This document shows positions 44,889-53,104 of a stretch of 64,000 bases of DNA, one piece after another (position 1 is the first letter of the stretch; each line of letters starts with the position of its first letter). The stretch is from assembly GCF_043678055.1 (NCBI RefSeq), contig NZ_JBHEQA010000007.1, positions 149,857 through 213,856 on the forward strand, in the 5' to 3' direction. The position numbers and the translations under genes are program-made. The notes under the pieces are model-generated. The model did not search any database, was not told where the DNA came from, and worked only from the letters and a program-made list of their open reading frames with translations. Source of the stretch: Spongiimicrobium salis. GTDB lineage: Bacteria > Bacteroidota > Bacteroidia > Flavobacteriales > Flavobacteriaceae.

Positions 44889-44930
44889 TTTCGTTTTAGA
44901 TTGTTTTTAGCACTGTGATGCCATGTTGTT

Positions 44931-45854
44931 TTATAATCCATATTTGATTCTGATTAAACTGTCTTTTCTTTCTTTCAGTTCCAATGGCGGTAAACCAATA
45001 GAAATTCGGTTACGATCAACTTTCTTTAGATCATCAATCATTACGGCATATCCACCCCCTTGCGCCCGATATGTTCCATAAATTTGTGGTTGATCATTAT
45101 ACAAATAATATTGGTCAATCATGGTGCCCAATATTCTTGGTGAAGCAGTTCCATGGATGACAAATTCTTTGATTTTTGGTACAAAATAGTTCATTCGGAT
45201 ACTATCCTTTGTGTGAAGCATAAAAAGTCCGATATCAACGGGGTAATCCCTAGTATGGGGACCTACAACTTTATCTGTCGGATAACCCATGGTTTCAAAA
45301 ATTTCAATCAATCGCGTTTCGTGAGCGTTATCGATGCTATCCTGTTTGGCCCAATCCGCTTCTCCATTTCCACCTCGATGCATTTGGTCTTCCGCTCGCA
45401 TCGCAACGAGTTCATCGCGAAGTTTAAAATCGGCATTATTCTCAAATTCTTTACGTAGTTTTTGGTATTCAGAAACAAACTTTTGTCCAAAGTCAGATGA
45501 AAGGAATTCATTAAAATTTTCGTTAGTCTCAAACCAATTTAATGTCACACCATGTAAAATTTGCTTTTTTGCGTATTCATAGGTGATGTCGAATTTTTCT
45601 AAAATAGCAGCGTTTTCCGTGAATTTTCCAATCTCGTTGTAGTTCGTAGTATTTTTTGCCTCGCAGCAAGTAAAAGCATCTTGATATAGTTCAAATGCCT
45701 TTTCGTAATTCTTGGTTTCAAATTCCAAGTCGGCTTTGTATATGGTTTGATAATAGTCCGTTATATAATTACATGCTGTTTTTTTATCCGTTTTACAACT
45801 GAATACTAGTAGTAGCACTAAAATTGAAATTTGTCTCATAAATTTTTTCTCCAA
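44931..45854 (-). CDS. DUF6624-type lipoprotein
   Basis: A 307-aa lipoprotein (lipobox VFSC). Residues about 30-130 are helical and TPR-like (YKADLEFETKNYEKAFELYQDAF), and residues about 170-307 match the DUF6624 pattern: AMRAEDQMHRGG, IFETMGYPTDKVVGPHTRDYPVDIGLFMLHTKD, and QIYGTYRAQ. The family function is unknown; it is frequent in Bacteroidota accessory DNA. It follows a full palindromic spacer, consistent with being carried as a cassette. Confidence 0.75.
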   Translation of the reverse strand: MEKKFMRQISILVLLLVFSCKTDKKTACNYITDYYQTIYKADLEFETKNYEKAFELYQDAFTCCEAKNTTNYNEIGKFTENAAILEKFDITYEYAKKQILHGVTLNWFETNENFNEFLSSDFGQKFVSEYQKLRKEFENNADFKLRDELVAMRAEDQMHRGGNGEADWAKQDSIDNAHETRLIEIFETMGYPTDKVVGPHTRDYPVDIGLFMLHTKDSIRMNYFVPKIKEFVIHGTASPRILGTMIDQYYLYNDQPQIYGTYRAQGGGYAVMIDDLKKVDRNRISIGLPPLELKERKDSLIRIKYGL

Positions 45855-45857
45855 TGT

Positions 45858-45981
45858 GGCCCAACGGGCTCTTGTATGGGCAATTCAGGATTACTACTCA
45901 CAAGCCTTTCCGTTTATACTAACCTTTGTTTTATCTTTCGTTTTTCCCTTAAATCGCCATTGCGTAACACCCTATTGTGCA
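45858..45981 (-). repeat. AttC-like palindromic spacer
   Basis: Minus strand: TAATCAGTTTGCACAATAGGG (with the LysE-like gene stop codon at its beginning), then TACGCAATGG, a central loop, and the closing arm GAATTGCCCATACAAGAGCCC-GTTGGGC. The arms GCACAA..GCAAT and ATTGC..GTTGGGC are imperfect reverse complements. The closing GTTGGGC fits the classical integron core GTTRRRY. Confidence 0.6.
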
Positions 45982-45987
45982 AACTGA

Positions 45988-46620
45988 TTATTTCGCTTTT
46001 GTCAGTGCCATCTTCACCGCAAGTCCGGTCAGTACTGAAGCCATAAACCACTTTTGAATTCGCAGCCAAATGGGTTTTTTAGAGAACCAAGTTGCCATTT
46101 TCGCTGCGGAAATGACAATCAATAGATTCACTGCGAAACTTATCATTATTTGAACGAGTCCCAATTGGAAACTCTGACTTAAAATTGAACCATTTTCCGG
46201 TTTTATAAACTGTGGAAAAAAGGAAAGGTAGAATACGGCCATTTTAGGATTTAGAATATTGGTCATGAGGCCAATATTAAATAGTTTGAAGGGTTTGTCA
46301 GACTTTAAATTCCTATTGGCATCAAAGATTTTGTGATCAGATGTAATGGAATTGTATGCTAAATACAGTAGATAACCCACTCCTAAAAACTTTACCACGG
46401 CAAAGGCATAGGGAATGGCAAAAAATATGGCAGTCAATCCAAAGGAAACCATTAGGATGTGAAATAAGAATCCACACATTACCCCAAAAAGCGAGATGAT
46501 TCCGGCATTTTTTCCTTGGGATAGCGATCTTGAAATTAAATAAATCATATTTGGCCCCGGTGATAGTACCATGATCAAAGCGGCTAATCCAAATAAAAGT
46601 AAGTCATTAATTGGCATCAT
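45988..46620 (-). CDS. LysE family translocator
   Basis: A 210-aa amino-acid exporter-type protein with six helices. Signatures are LAALIMVLSPGPNMIYLISRSLSQGKNAGI at the N terminus (the LysE/RhtB P-G-P motif) and NILNPKMAVFYLSFFPQFI in the middle. Likely exports an amino acid, homoserine lactone or related compound. It follows the PhzF-like gene by 13 bp on the same strand, so the two are probably co-expressed. Confidence 0.88.
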   Translation of the reverse strand: MMPINDLLLFGLAALIMVLSPGPNMIYLISRSLSQGKNAGIISLFGVMCGFLFHILMVSFGLTAIFFAIPYAFAVVKFLGVGYLLYLAYNSITSDHKIFDANRNLKSDKPFKLFNIGLMTNILNPKMAVFYLSFFPQFIKPENGSILSQSFQLGLVQIMISFAVNLLIVISAAKMATWFSKKPIWLRIQKWFMASVLTGLAVKMALTKAK

Positions 46621-46633
46621 ATGTATACTGTTT

Positions 46634-47422
46634 TTATTCTATTTTTATGATTCCTTCAGAATAGGTTTTTGCTTTTCCGGCAATTAAAACGCTGTCGTCA
46701 AGATCAGTACAATATAATTTTCCCTGACGAGATGACAATTGAGTAGCAATCATTTCCTTTTTATCTAAAACTTGACTCCAATAAGGCGTTAATGAGGCAT
46801 GTAATGAACCTGTAACGGGGTCTTCGAAAATTGTGGCTTGCGGAATAAAAAACCTTGAAACAAAATCCGAATTATCTCCTTTGGCCGTAATCGCTACTCC
46901 GCCGGGGTCAATATTTCCTTTATCGAAGATGTTTTTATCAATTTTAATGTTCTTGACGTCGCTTTCGCTTTCATACACTAAAATATAATCCCTTGATTTC
47001 AAAACTTCTTTGGGTTGTTGATGTAAAGCATCTTTAATAAAATGGGGTAATTTAGCTTTAACAGGTTTTCTTCGAGGTAAATTCATTACATACAAATCAT
47101 TTTCAAACTCCACATACAACTTTCCACTTTTAGAACTAAATTCAATAGTCTTTTTATCGCAAGCTGCTCGTTGTATTAGGATATGCGCGGTTGCTAATGT
47201 TGCATGTCCGCATAAATCCAATTCTAAATCAGGCGTAAACCACTTTAAGGCGATATCATTTTCATGTATTACAAAAAAGGCCGTGGCATCTACGGCATTT
47301 TCCCTTGCAATATTTTGAAGTAATGCATCATCTAACCAGCGTTCAAGTTGCACGACTTTTGCTGGATTGCCACCAAATAATTGATCGGTAAATGTATCTA
47401 CTTGATAGTACTTTAATTCCAT
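46634..47422 (-). CDS. PhzF family isomerase-like protein
   Basis: A 262-aa protein from the ATG at 47422 (MELKYYQVDTFTDQLFGGNPAKVV), a textbook PhzF beginning; the 19 open codons upstream overlap the M50 gene end. The proposed catalytic Glu lies in ARENAVDATAFFV, the fold marker LDLCGHATLATAHIL is present, and ATIFEDPVTGSLHASLTPYW matches the second domain. Activity (epimerase or isomerase) is unknown. It lies between the M50 gene (50 bp) and the LysE-like gene (13 bp), likely a three-gene unit. Confidence 0.87.
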   Translation of the reverse strand: MELKYYQVDTFTDQLFGGNPAKVVQLERWLDDALLQNIARENAVDATAFFVIHENDIALKWFTPDLELDLCGHATLATAHILIQRAACDKKTIEFSSKSGKLYVEFENDLYVMNLPRRKPVKAKLPHFIKDALHQQPKEVLKSRDYILVYESESDVKNIKIDKNIFDKGNIDPGGVAITAKGDNSDFVSRFFIPQATIFEDPVTGSLHASLTPYWSQVLDKKEMIATQLSSRQGKLYCTDLDDSVLIAGKAKTYSEGIIKIE

Positions 47423-47471
47423 GTTATCCGTTTCTCTATTGCGTTTCTCCAAATCAATTTCCAACGAGCTT

Positions 47472-48017
47472 TTAAACAAACCTGATTTTATATTTAGCGT
47501 CTATAAAAGCAAGACTAAATAATAGTAGTATTGAAACTATACATGTGATACTATTTTGAGCTAAAGAGAATTTATTTTTCTTTGAAATTTTAAATACTAA
47601 AAAAAGTAGAAATGCAACTACAAGGGTTGAAATTGCATATAGGTTTAAGCCAAAATCAAGACTAATTCTTCCTTCATCGTTTGGCTGAAATCGGTTTGCC
47701 CAAGCTGCTCCCAACCTCATAATAAAGGGTAGGAACAGAAATGGGTATAGCATTATGTTTTTATGCTTTTTTAGCACAAAATAAAACACGATTCCTTGAA
47801 TAATTGTAAATATGGGGCCAGCAGCACTTGCGATTATGCGATGGGTTTTAGTTAGCTGAATTGAAGTATCTTTAACTGAAGCCCCATTCAGGGTGAATCC
47901 AGCATCATACCCTAATACTTCATAGGCTATCCAATGGCTCATTTCGTGAAAGAAGAACGTTAGAAAAGTAGCAATAATCAATACTCCAACATATTTAATT
48001 AAATCTATAGACTTCAT
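47472..48017 (-). CDS. M50-like membrane metallopeptidase
   Basis: A 181-aa protein with about five helices. The zinc motif HEMSH (H-E-x-x-H) is inside the first helix (residues about 24-28), followed by a second family segment ASAAGPIFTIIQGIVFYFV. The later N/D-P-x-x-D type motif is not obvious (NRFQPNDEGRISLD), so activity is uncertain. Co-directional with the PhzF and LysE-like genes. Upstream lies IS110 element A. Confidence 0.75.
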   Translation of the reverse strand: MKSIDLIKYVGVLIIATFLTFFFHEMSHWIAYEVLGYDAGFTLNGASVKDTSIQLTKTHRIIASAAGPIFTIIQGIVFYFVLKKHKNIMLYPFLFLPFIMRLGAAWANRFQPNDEGRISLDFGLNLYAISTLVVAFLLFLVFKISKKNKFSLAQNSITCIVSILLLFSLAFIDAKYKIRFV

Positions 48018-48210
48018 TTTAGGGGAGGGTTTGTTTTAATGAATGGCAATGGTTTTGGTAATGGGCAGTTACTTGGGGGTGGAGTGCATAAAGAAAGGCG
48101 GTGCCTCGGAAATTCGTTAGAATTTCGCATGTACTCCTTAAACACTTTCAAGCAATTAAGTATAGCCATCCTAAGTTTGTTTTCTTATTAACTTATCCAA
48201 TATTAATCAA

Positions 48211-48360
48211 AGAACAAAAGAGCGGAGTAAGGTTATGATAGCCGTAGGAACTTCCGATTCCGTCAACAATGCAAATCCCCGCTCTTTTACCAATACAATA
48301 CGATCAGTTCTTTAGGTCTTTTGAACCTGTTTTCAGGATGCTGTATGAAATTGGTATTGT
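48211..48360 (+). ncRNA. Candidate bridge RNA of IS110 element A
   Basis: Stem-loop 1: AAAAGAGCGG (48216-48225) pairs with 48279-48288; the inner hairpin is GGAA/TTCC (48247-48250, 48258-48261) with loop CTTCCGA. Stem-loop 2: ACCAAT (48289-48294) pairs with ATTGGT (48350-48355); the inner hairpin is AGGT/ACCT (48314-48317, 48325-48328) with loop CTTTTGA. Stem-loop 1 left side ATAGCC (48238-48243) equals the left flank, and right side CAACAA (48264-48269) is complementary to TTGTTG after the core. Stem-loop 2 TCAGTTCTTT (48304-48313) equals the element right end. Confidence 0.7.
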
Positions 48361-48378
48361 TCTTTATAAAAACAAGTT

Positions 48379-49344
48379 ATGATTAAAAGTACAATTTTTG
48401 TTGGAATCGATATTTCAAAAGATACCATCGATGTTTATGATCCTTCCAATGGTCATTTTCAATGTGAGAACAATGTCAAAGGCTTTAGATTGTTCAAGAA
48501 AAGACTTTCAAAGAATCATTGGTGTGTAATGGAAGCTACAGGTTGTTACCATCAACGTTTGGCACTATATCTCCATAAGGAGGGAATAAGGTCAAGTGTT
48601 ATAAACCCTTTGGTCATCAAACGATTTATACAGATGAAATTAAACCTTGTCAAAACGGACAGGAGCGACGCAAAGATGATTTACCGATATGCTTTGGAAC
48701 AGGAGGTGGAACTTTGGTTTCCCGGAACTTCGTATATCACCGAATGTAAGAGATATCAGAGCACCATTAGACTTTATTTCAAGCAGCGAACGGCTTTAAA
48801 GAATATGTTGCACTCGTTATTGACAAGTGGGTTGGGACCTAAAAAGATTTTGAGATCGATAAAGCGTCAGGTCAAACAATTGGATAAAGAAATAGCTTTG
48901 CTCGAATCCGAGATCGAGATTTTGATAAAGCGAAATGAAAAAAGTCTTTATGCACGACTCGGCACAATACCGGGCATAGGCAAAAAGACGGCCATGATCT
49001 TGATAGTTTCCACCAATGGTTTTCGAGATTTTAAAAGTGCATCCCAGGTGTCCTCATTTTTTGGCCTTGCTCCAAATGAAAGGAGTTCGGGCTCCAGTGT
49101 TCGCGGGAAAACCAGAATAAGTAAAATAGGGGACCCTCTGTTACGAAATCATCTTTTTCTCTGTAGTTTTACGGCCAGTGTCCATAACCCGCAATGTAAG
49201 GCACTATTTGACCGAATAGTATTGAAGGGCAAAAGTAAAAAATTGGCCTTGATCGCTGTCTGTAACAAGTTGATAAAACAAGCTTATGGAATAGCTAGAT
49301 CAGGTTTGAATTATGACAGGAATTACGTTGGGAAACTAAACTGA
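48379..49344 (+). CDS. IS110 family transposase (element A)
   Basis: DEDD/RuvC-like recombinase of 321 aa. Catalytic acidic residues are in FVGIDISKDTIDVYD, CVMEATGCYH and VKTDRSDAKM. A coiled region (residues about 140-190) leads to the C-terminal Tnp domain with LGTIPGIGKKTAMILIV and SSGSSVRGKTRISKIG, the latter carrying the conserved catalytic Ser. The protein is intact and closely similar in layout and length to the copy at 59145. It would act with the RNA encoded just upstream. Confidence 0.92.
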   Translation: MIKSTIFVGIDISKDTIDVYDPSNGHFQCENNVKGFRLFKKRLSKNHWCVMEATGCYHQRLALYLHKEGIRSSVINPLVIKRFIQMKLNLVKTDRSDAKMIYRYALEQEVELWFPGTSYITECKRYQSTIRLYFKQRTALKNMLHSLLTSGLGPKKILRSIKRQVKQLDKEIALLESEIEILIKRNEKSLYARLGTIPGIGKKTAMILIVSTNGFRDFKSASQVSSFFGLAPNERSSGSSVRGKTRISKIGDPLLRNHLFLCSFTASVHNPQCKALFDRIVLKGKSKKLALIAVCNKLIKQAYGIARSGLNYDRNYVGKLN

Positions 49345-49373
49345 ATTTGAGTTGTTTTTTAGCTCAGTTCTTT

Positions 49374-49475
49374 GTTGTGCCCTAGTTTTTCTACAACTCC
49401 GGTTTGAAGTTAACGAAAATATCCTACCGGTGTTACAAAAGCAATGGGCTATGGGTTTTGTTGTAAAACGCTTTA
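49374..49475 (-). repeat. AttC-like spacer portion right of IS110 A
   Basis: Minus strand after the acyl-carrier-like gene stop: AGCGTTTTACAACAAAACCC, then ATAGCCCATTGC, a loop, CGGAGTTGTAGAAAAACTAG, and GGCACAACAA at the element junction. The first ACAAC/GTTGT pair forms one short palindrome, and GGCACAAC is the opening arm of the next one, split by the insertion. The partner half is degenerate at about 48.06-48.17 kb. Confidence 0.5.
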
Positions 49476-50069
49476 TTAATCAATACCTAAGTCGTCTGTT
49501 ATGGAGTGTTTTAATTCTATTTCACTTATTGGAATTCCCATATTTTCACTAATAATTCCGGAAATAACTCTTTCTATCTCATACTTATTAGTGATGTTTT
49601 GGATATCTATTGTTCTATCAAAATTTAAAGAAATTACCCAGTCTATTAAATGCCCGATCGTTCCTTTTGTAATAGGCATATCTCGTTTAATGGTTCTTAT
49701 TCCAAAAATTTTTAAGTGAGAATCAAGATTTGGGTTAAAATCAAGAGCAACTAACTCAGGCAAATTGAGTTGAAGTTCTGTTGCTAAAAGGTTCCACTTT
49801 GTTTTTAGATTATTTGGAGTCAGTAAATCAGATATTTTACAATCGGGCTTTATGGGCGAATCGGTCAAATTGAATTTACGAAAAACCCTCCGAATTCGAT
49901 AAAACATAATTTGAGTCAAACATTTATCAGAAGGATTAATTGGAATCATTTCAAAAACTTTATCGGCAAAGTCCTGAACAGTATAAATCTTTTCGCATTC
50001 AGCATTTGGAATTCTAATTCCAAACTTGTCCTCAACGGACATTACTAATTCTACGGAGTCTAGTCCCAT
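49476..50069 (-). CDS. Acyl-carrier-protein-like gene with unusual domain order
   Basis: A 197-aa protein. It begins MGLDSVELVMSVEDKFGI, the second half of an acyl carrier domain with the phosphopantetheine Ser (residue 5), continuing YTVQDFADKVFEM. A central domain of about 110 aa is unrecognised. The last 40 residues, IERVISGIISENMGIPISEI then HSITDDLGID, are the first half of an acyl carrier domain and stop exactly before the Ser. Joined tail to head, the ends would complete one domain. This suggests permutation or fused truncated copies. Function is doubtful. Confidence 0.6.
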   Translation of the reverse strand: MGLDSVELVMSVEDKFGIRIPNAECEKIYTVQDFADKVFEMIPINPSDKCLTQIMFYRIRRVFRKFNLTDSPIKPDCKISDLLTPNNLKTKWNLLATELQLNLPELVALDFNPNLDSHLKIFGIRTIKRDMPITKGTIGHLIDWVISLNFDRTIDIQNITNKYEIERVISGIISENMGIPISEIELKHSITDDLGID

Positions 50070-50084
50070 TCTTAATTTTTAGTA

Positions 50085-50162
50085 CTGTTTTAAACGGTCT
50101 TGTATATGAGCCGTTTTAATGGTTTATATATTGTTTTTCCGGATGCTTTTCTCCGTTATCAT
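50085..50162 (-). repeat. Short or degenerate AttC-like spacer
   Basis: Minus-strand AACGGCTC (read from 50115) and GACCGTT form a compact hairpin, within TCATATACAAGACCGTTTAAAAC, which resembles the closing arm at 58.8 kb (CATATACAAACCGTTGTG). The opening arm near the stop of the 158-aa gene (AATATGATAACGG) is weak. Confidence 0.35.
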
Positions 50163-50178
50163 ATTTAGCAAATTCAAC

Positions 50179-50655
50179 TTACATATCACTTGGCAACCAA
50201 TCAGCATTTATTTTGTCTATTAACTCAAGTAAATGCCTTCTAACTTTTCGTTTAGTGAAATCAATACAAACAACTTTGTCCATAACTTTATCTTCATCCG
50301 AAACTACAACCGCAGCAAACCAAAAACCTTCTCCAAAATTTTTATGTACCGAAAACATGGGAGTTCCATATTCATATTCTTTAGCTGTCTTTTCTTCATA
50401 CTGAACTCCTCTCCATCCAGCTTCCTCAAGGAAGTAGTCCTCTGCACGACTACCAAATTCTCCGGTATTACATACATATAATACATTTTTATCCAAGCAT
50501 ACATTTACAGCTAGTGGAATCATTTCCTCATCTTCATTATTTGCAATAATAAAGGCAATCCAATTGTTTCCGGGTAAAGAATACTTCCAATCAGGATTAT
50601 TTCTTCTCTTTACATAAAATATTTCCCTTCTATTTATTCTACCTAGTAGTTCCAT
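50179..50655 (-). CDS. Protein of unknown function
   Basis: Not recognised with certainty. A 158-aa soluble protein with alternating strands and helices: NNWIAFIIANNEDEEMIPLAVNV, VLYVCNTGEFGSRAEDYFLEEAGW, FGEGFWFAAVVVSDEDKVMDKVVCIDF. The pattern of a Rossmann-like core with a conserved C-N-T-G-E is reminiscent of small immunity-type or DUF7684-like proteins, but this is a guess. It is flanked on both sides by palindromic spacers, as a single-gene cassette would be. Confidence 0.55.
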   Translation of the reverse strand: MELLGRINRREIFYVKRRNNPDWKYSLPGNNWIAFIIANNEDEEMIPLAVNVCLDKNVLYVCNTGEFGSRAEDYFLEEAGWRGVQYEEKTAKEYEYGTPMFSVHKNFGEGFWFAAVVVSDEDKVMDKVVCIDFTKRKVRRHLLELIDKINADWLPSDM

Positions 50656-50666
50656 TCATTTTACTT

Positions 50667-50859
50667 GCTTACAACGGTAACCGCTATGATTTCGGTATGT
50701 CTTCGGCAGTTTGCTGAACGAAAGGCGCTGGCCTTTACCTCTGACCCACAAGGCAAGCTGCGAGACGTAGTCATTCCTTTGGGTACTGTCTTTTTATTAA
50801 AAGTAGTAAATATTCTTTTAGCTAAAAGCATAACATTGAATGATAGCAACTGTTAGGCA
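50667..50859 (-). repeat. AttC-like palindromic spacer (family A)
   Basis: Opening arm on the minus strand: GCCTAACAGTTGCTATCATT (ten bases after the 214-aa gene stop); GCCTAAC fits the classical RYYYAAC core. Closing arm: CGAAATCATAGCGG, then TTACCGTTGTAAGC, ending 11 bp before the next ATG. The centre contains the family A core TATTAAAAGTAGTAAATATT (plus strand, 50795-50815). About 193 bp, the best preserved long copy. Confidence 0.7.
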
Positions 50860-50868
50860 TGGTCTTTT

Positions 50869-51513
50869 TTACTTGTTTTTCCGTTTTCTTAAATTCCGTT
50901 TCTCCAGTTGTAATGCCTTTTTATCTCTTTTTCCTTGGTCATTCTCGGTTAGAAAATGAATGGCCAATAGAATCTGGACCCCACGGTTATTCAAATCCGT
51001 ATTTTCCGGATGGTGATATAAGTCATCCATTATGGATACAAGAGGAGTAAAGCGTCCAACAGCTTCTAATTTATTCGCATAACCCTTCATAGACGGATTG
51101 GAGTCTTCTAAATATCTCACAAATTCCATAAAAGATTTGTTATAACTAAAACCGATTCTTTCATATTCGTATTCAGGTTCCACAATTGTTATTGTTGAGC
51201 TGGAAAGCCTCCATATTTTGGTGAAAGTAGAATCTGATATTTTTGTGTATAATTTTTTCTGTTTTCTCCAACTGATTTTTTTCTTAAGGTATTTTTGATC
51301 CTCGTCAACTAGTTTTGGAATAGTGGAATTTATACAATTCCTGAATTTCGCCCTTTCGGAAGTTCCGCAAAATTCTTTTTGAAAAAAGTCTGCAATCCGA
51401 TTTAAATCCGTGATTTCAGATTTCGAAAAATAAGGTTTTAGGTTTATGTTGGAATTTTGTCCAAGACAGGTCCCAAATATCAAAAACATAAAATATAGTT
51501 GTTGGTACTTCAT
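50869..51513 (-). CDS. Secreted protein of unknown function
   Basis: A 214-aa protein with a signal peptide (residues 1-18, CLGQ). The mature part is highly charged and helical: KSEITDLNRIADFFQKEFCG, RKQKKLYTKISDSTFTKIWRL, SFMEFVRYLEDSNPSMKGYANKLEAVG. Two Cys (in EFCGTSERAKFRNCIN) may form a disulfide. The tail is very basic (KRDKKALQLEKRNLRKRKNK). No family recognised. Bounded by palindromic spacers on both sides. Confidence 0.6.
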   Translation of the reverse strand: MKYQQLYFMFLIFGTCLGQNSNINLKPYFSKSEITDLNRIADFFQKEFCGTSERAKFRNCINSTIPKLVDEDQKYLKKKISWRKQKKLYTKISDSTFTKIWRLSSSTITIVEPEYEYERIGFSYNKSFMEFVRYLEDSNPSMKGYANKLEAVGRFTPLVSIMDDLYHHPENTDLNNRGVQILLAIHFLTENDQGKRDKKALQLEKRNLRKRKNK

Positions 51514-51524
51514 AGAATTTAGAT

Positions 51525-51672
51525 TGTGCTTAGCGGTCTCAACTATGATTTTGGCGCATCTTCTGTGGCTTGCCGAGCGAAAAGCCTTGGCCCCCTAGGC
51601 AAACTGAGAGACGAGATCATTCCTTTTGGTTTTGTTTTTTATTAAAAGTAGGAAATTTTCTTTGTTGGCATG
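51525..51672 (-). repeat. AttC-like palindromic spacer (family A)
   Basis: Opening arm CATGCCAACAAAGAAAATTT; centre with the family A core at 51635-51664; then GGAATGATCTCGTCTCTCAG, close to the equivalent part of the 50.7 kb copy; closing arm CCAAAATCATAGTTGAGACC and GCTAAGCAC just before the 214-aa gene start. CAACAAAG in the opening arm equals the sequence at both IS110 insertion points. Confidence 0.6.
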
Positions 51673-51852
51673 TCGTTATTCTTCGATTTCTAAATCTTCT
51701 CTATTTATAATTTCCCCTCGAATCATATTTTTTCTATGACATCATCGCTTAGTATATGTATTCTGGCTAATTTCGGAGCTTTTTGTTATCAAACTGAGAG
51801 TGTAGATATGAACCATAAACCTTGAAAGTTATTACATTTACAGCCATTATCA
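51673..51852 (-). other. Gene-free part of the 51.5-51.85 kb interval with a possible coding remnant
   Basis: Between the alpha/beta hydrolase stop and the spacer, minus-strand frames give KLARIHILSDDVIEKI and, one base shift later, IRGEIINREDLEIEE ending in TAA, together reading like a frameshifted C terminus of a lost gene. No start or upstream similarity remains. Interpretation is weak. Confidence 0.3.
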
Positions 51853-52959
51853 TTACTCTTTCTTGATATATTTTGCAGTACCTGCTTTGAGCATATCTAA
51901 CTGCATACGCAGCATATCTATGTTTGCATCGTGGCCTGAATTCTCTATTTGTATGTATTCTTTCTCCGACGCCACGATTTCTTCAAAAAATTCTTTTGTG
52001 ACTTTCGGTACCGTTAATAAATCTTTATGGCCTTGTATGATATATATGGGTATCTTCAAATGAGTGCAACATTCATCAAGGGCTACATCATTTATCATTC
52101 CATCACCATTAAATCCTGTAAATTTTAGAAATGAAAATTCTTCTGAAAACATAGAATATTTAGCGTCTGAAAATTCAGAAAGATACGCTTTTGAGACCTT
52201 CCATTGTACAGGATCACTTGCTGTCTCGCTTTCATACCTCTTTATGATTCTACGTAACTTGCCAAAGCTGGATGGATGACTCCAACGTGGTGGGCCCATT
52301 TTATTTAAAATAGCTAGAGCAGCTTTATCATCGCGCTCTACTGCGATCGTTTTAACTTTTTTATAACTCTCAGCGTAATTTTTACTCCCATTAACAAGCT
52401 GAGATAACCCAATATAAAAATGAAACTTATTCGGGGCCATGTGTACCATTTTTGTAGCTAGGAAGGACCCCCATGATGAGCCCGAAATGATTATTTTTTC
52501 TTGACCCAATCTATTTCTAAGGTAATCACTTACCTCAAGCCCATCCTGTACCAAAAGATCTACACTTAATTTAGTATTGGTTATCATATCTAAAGTGAGC
52601 TCTTCAGACTCAAATTGCGCAAGATATGTCCTTCCCGAACCTCTCTGATCCCAGTGAACAATGGTAAAGTTTTCCTCGAAATCTTGGAAAAGACTGTCGT
52701 GATATTTGCTCAAAGGAATTCCCGGACCTCCATGCACCATCAAGACTACAGGGTTCGAACAATCCTTACCTTTTATTGTAATCCACTGTGGAACACCCCC
52801 GATAAGCACATATTGAGCTTCATTTAATTCAATTCTTATATTGCTTTCAGATGGGCATGATGGGTGAAGAACTACTTTTTCTTTTACCTGAGCTTGATTT
52901 GAAAAACAAGAAAACAAGCTTACAAACATAATAATTGGAAATCTACCTTTTAAATTCAT
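51853..52959 (-). CDS. Alpha/beta hydrolase, proline iminopeptidase-like (S33), lipoprotein or secreted
   Basis: A 368-aa protein with a signal peptide (FSCFSN, possible lipobox). The S33 hallmarks are VLMVHGGPGIPLSKYHD (HGGPG oxyanion loop), HWDQRGSGRTYLAQ, and ISGSSWGSFLATKM (G-x-S-x-G nucleophile). The catalytic Asp is likely in YIIQGHKDLLTVP and the His in ENSGHDANID. Substrate may be N-terminal Pro peptides or another small amide. No spacer separates it from the AraC-type gene upstream, so the two may travel together. Confidence 0.87.
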   Translation of the reverse strand: MNLKGRFPIIMFVSLFSCFSNQAQVKEKVVLHPSCPSESNIRIELNEAQYVLIGGVPQWITIKGKDCSNPVVLMVHGGPGIPLSKYHDSLFQDFEENFTIVHWDQRGSGRTYLAQFESEELTLDMITNTKLSVDLLVQDGLEVSDYLRNRLGQEKIIISGSSWGSFLATKMVHMAPNKFHFYIGLSQLVNGSKNYAESYKKVKTIAVERDDKAALAILNKMGPPRWSHPSSFGKLRRIIKRYESETASDPVQWKVSKAYLSEFSDAKYSMFSEEFSFLKFTGFNGDGMINDVALDECCTHLKIPIYIIQGHKDLLTVPKVTKEFFEEIVASEKEYIQIENSGHDANIDMLRMQLDMLKAGTAKYIKKE

Positions 52960-53104
52960 GAGCTACCTTAGTTAATATGGATTCATCCGTTATATTGTAT
53001 TGACAAAAGAACCACAGGGAAAAGGATTAAATGCCCTAAAAGAAGATTTAGGACTCGAAATATTAAAAAAATGGTCTTAAAAAAGATTTAGGATGGAATG
53101 ATGG

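Larger units (their letters stand above)
48171..49371 (+). mobile_element. IS110-family insertion sequence A, with CT core at both ends
   Basis: The element is about 1.2 kb and contains one transposase and a left-end RNA candidate. Boundaries come from comparison with element B: the left end begins CTAAGTTTG (48171) and the right end is CTCAGTT-CT (core CT at 49370-49371), followed by TTGTTGTG in the target. There are no terminal inverted repeats or target duplication beyond the dinucleotide, as in the IS110 group. Removing it joins TATAGCCATC to CT and TTGTTGTGCC, restoring an AttC-like arm. Confidence 0.75.

Noticed and set aside
53041..53104. Two tandem copies of CCTAAATCTT-type sequence downstream of the AraC gene as a CRISPR-like or regulatory array
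   Set aside because: Only two imperfect copies of about 25 bp, with no spacer structure; probably chance or a small duplication.
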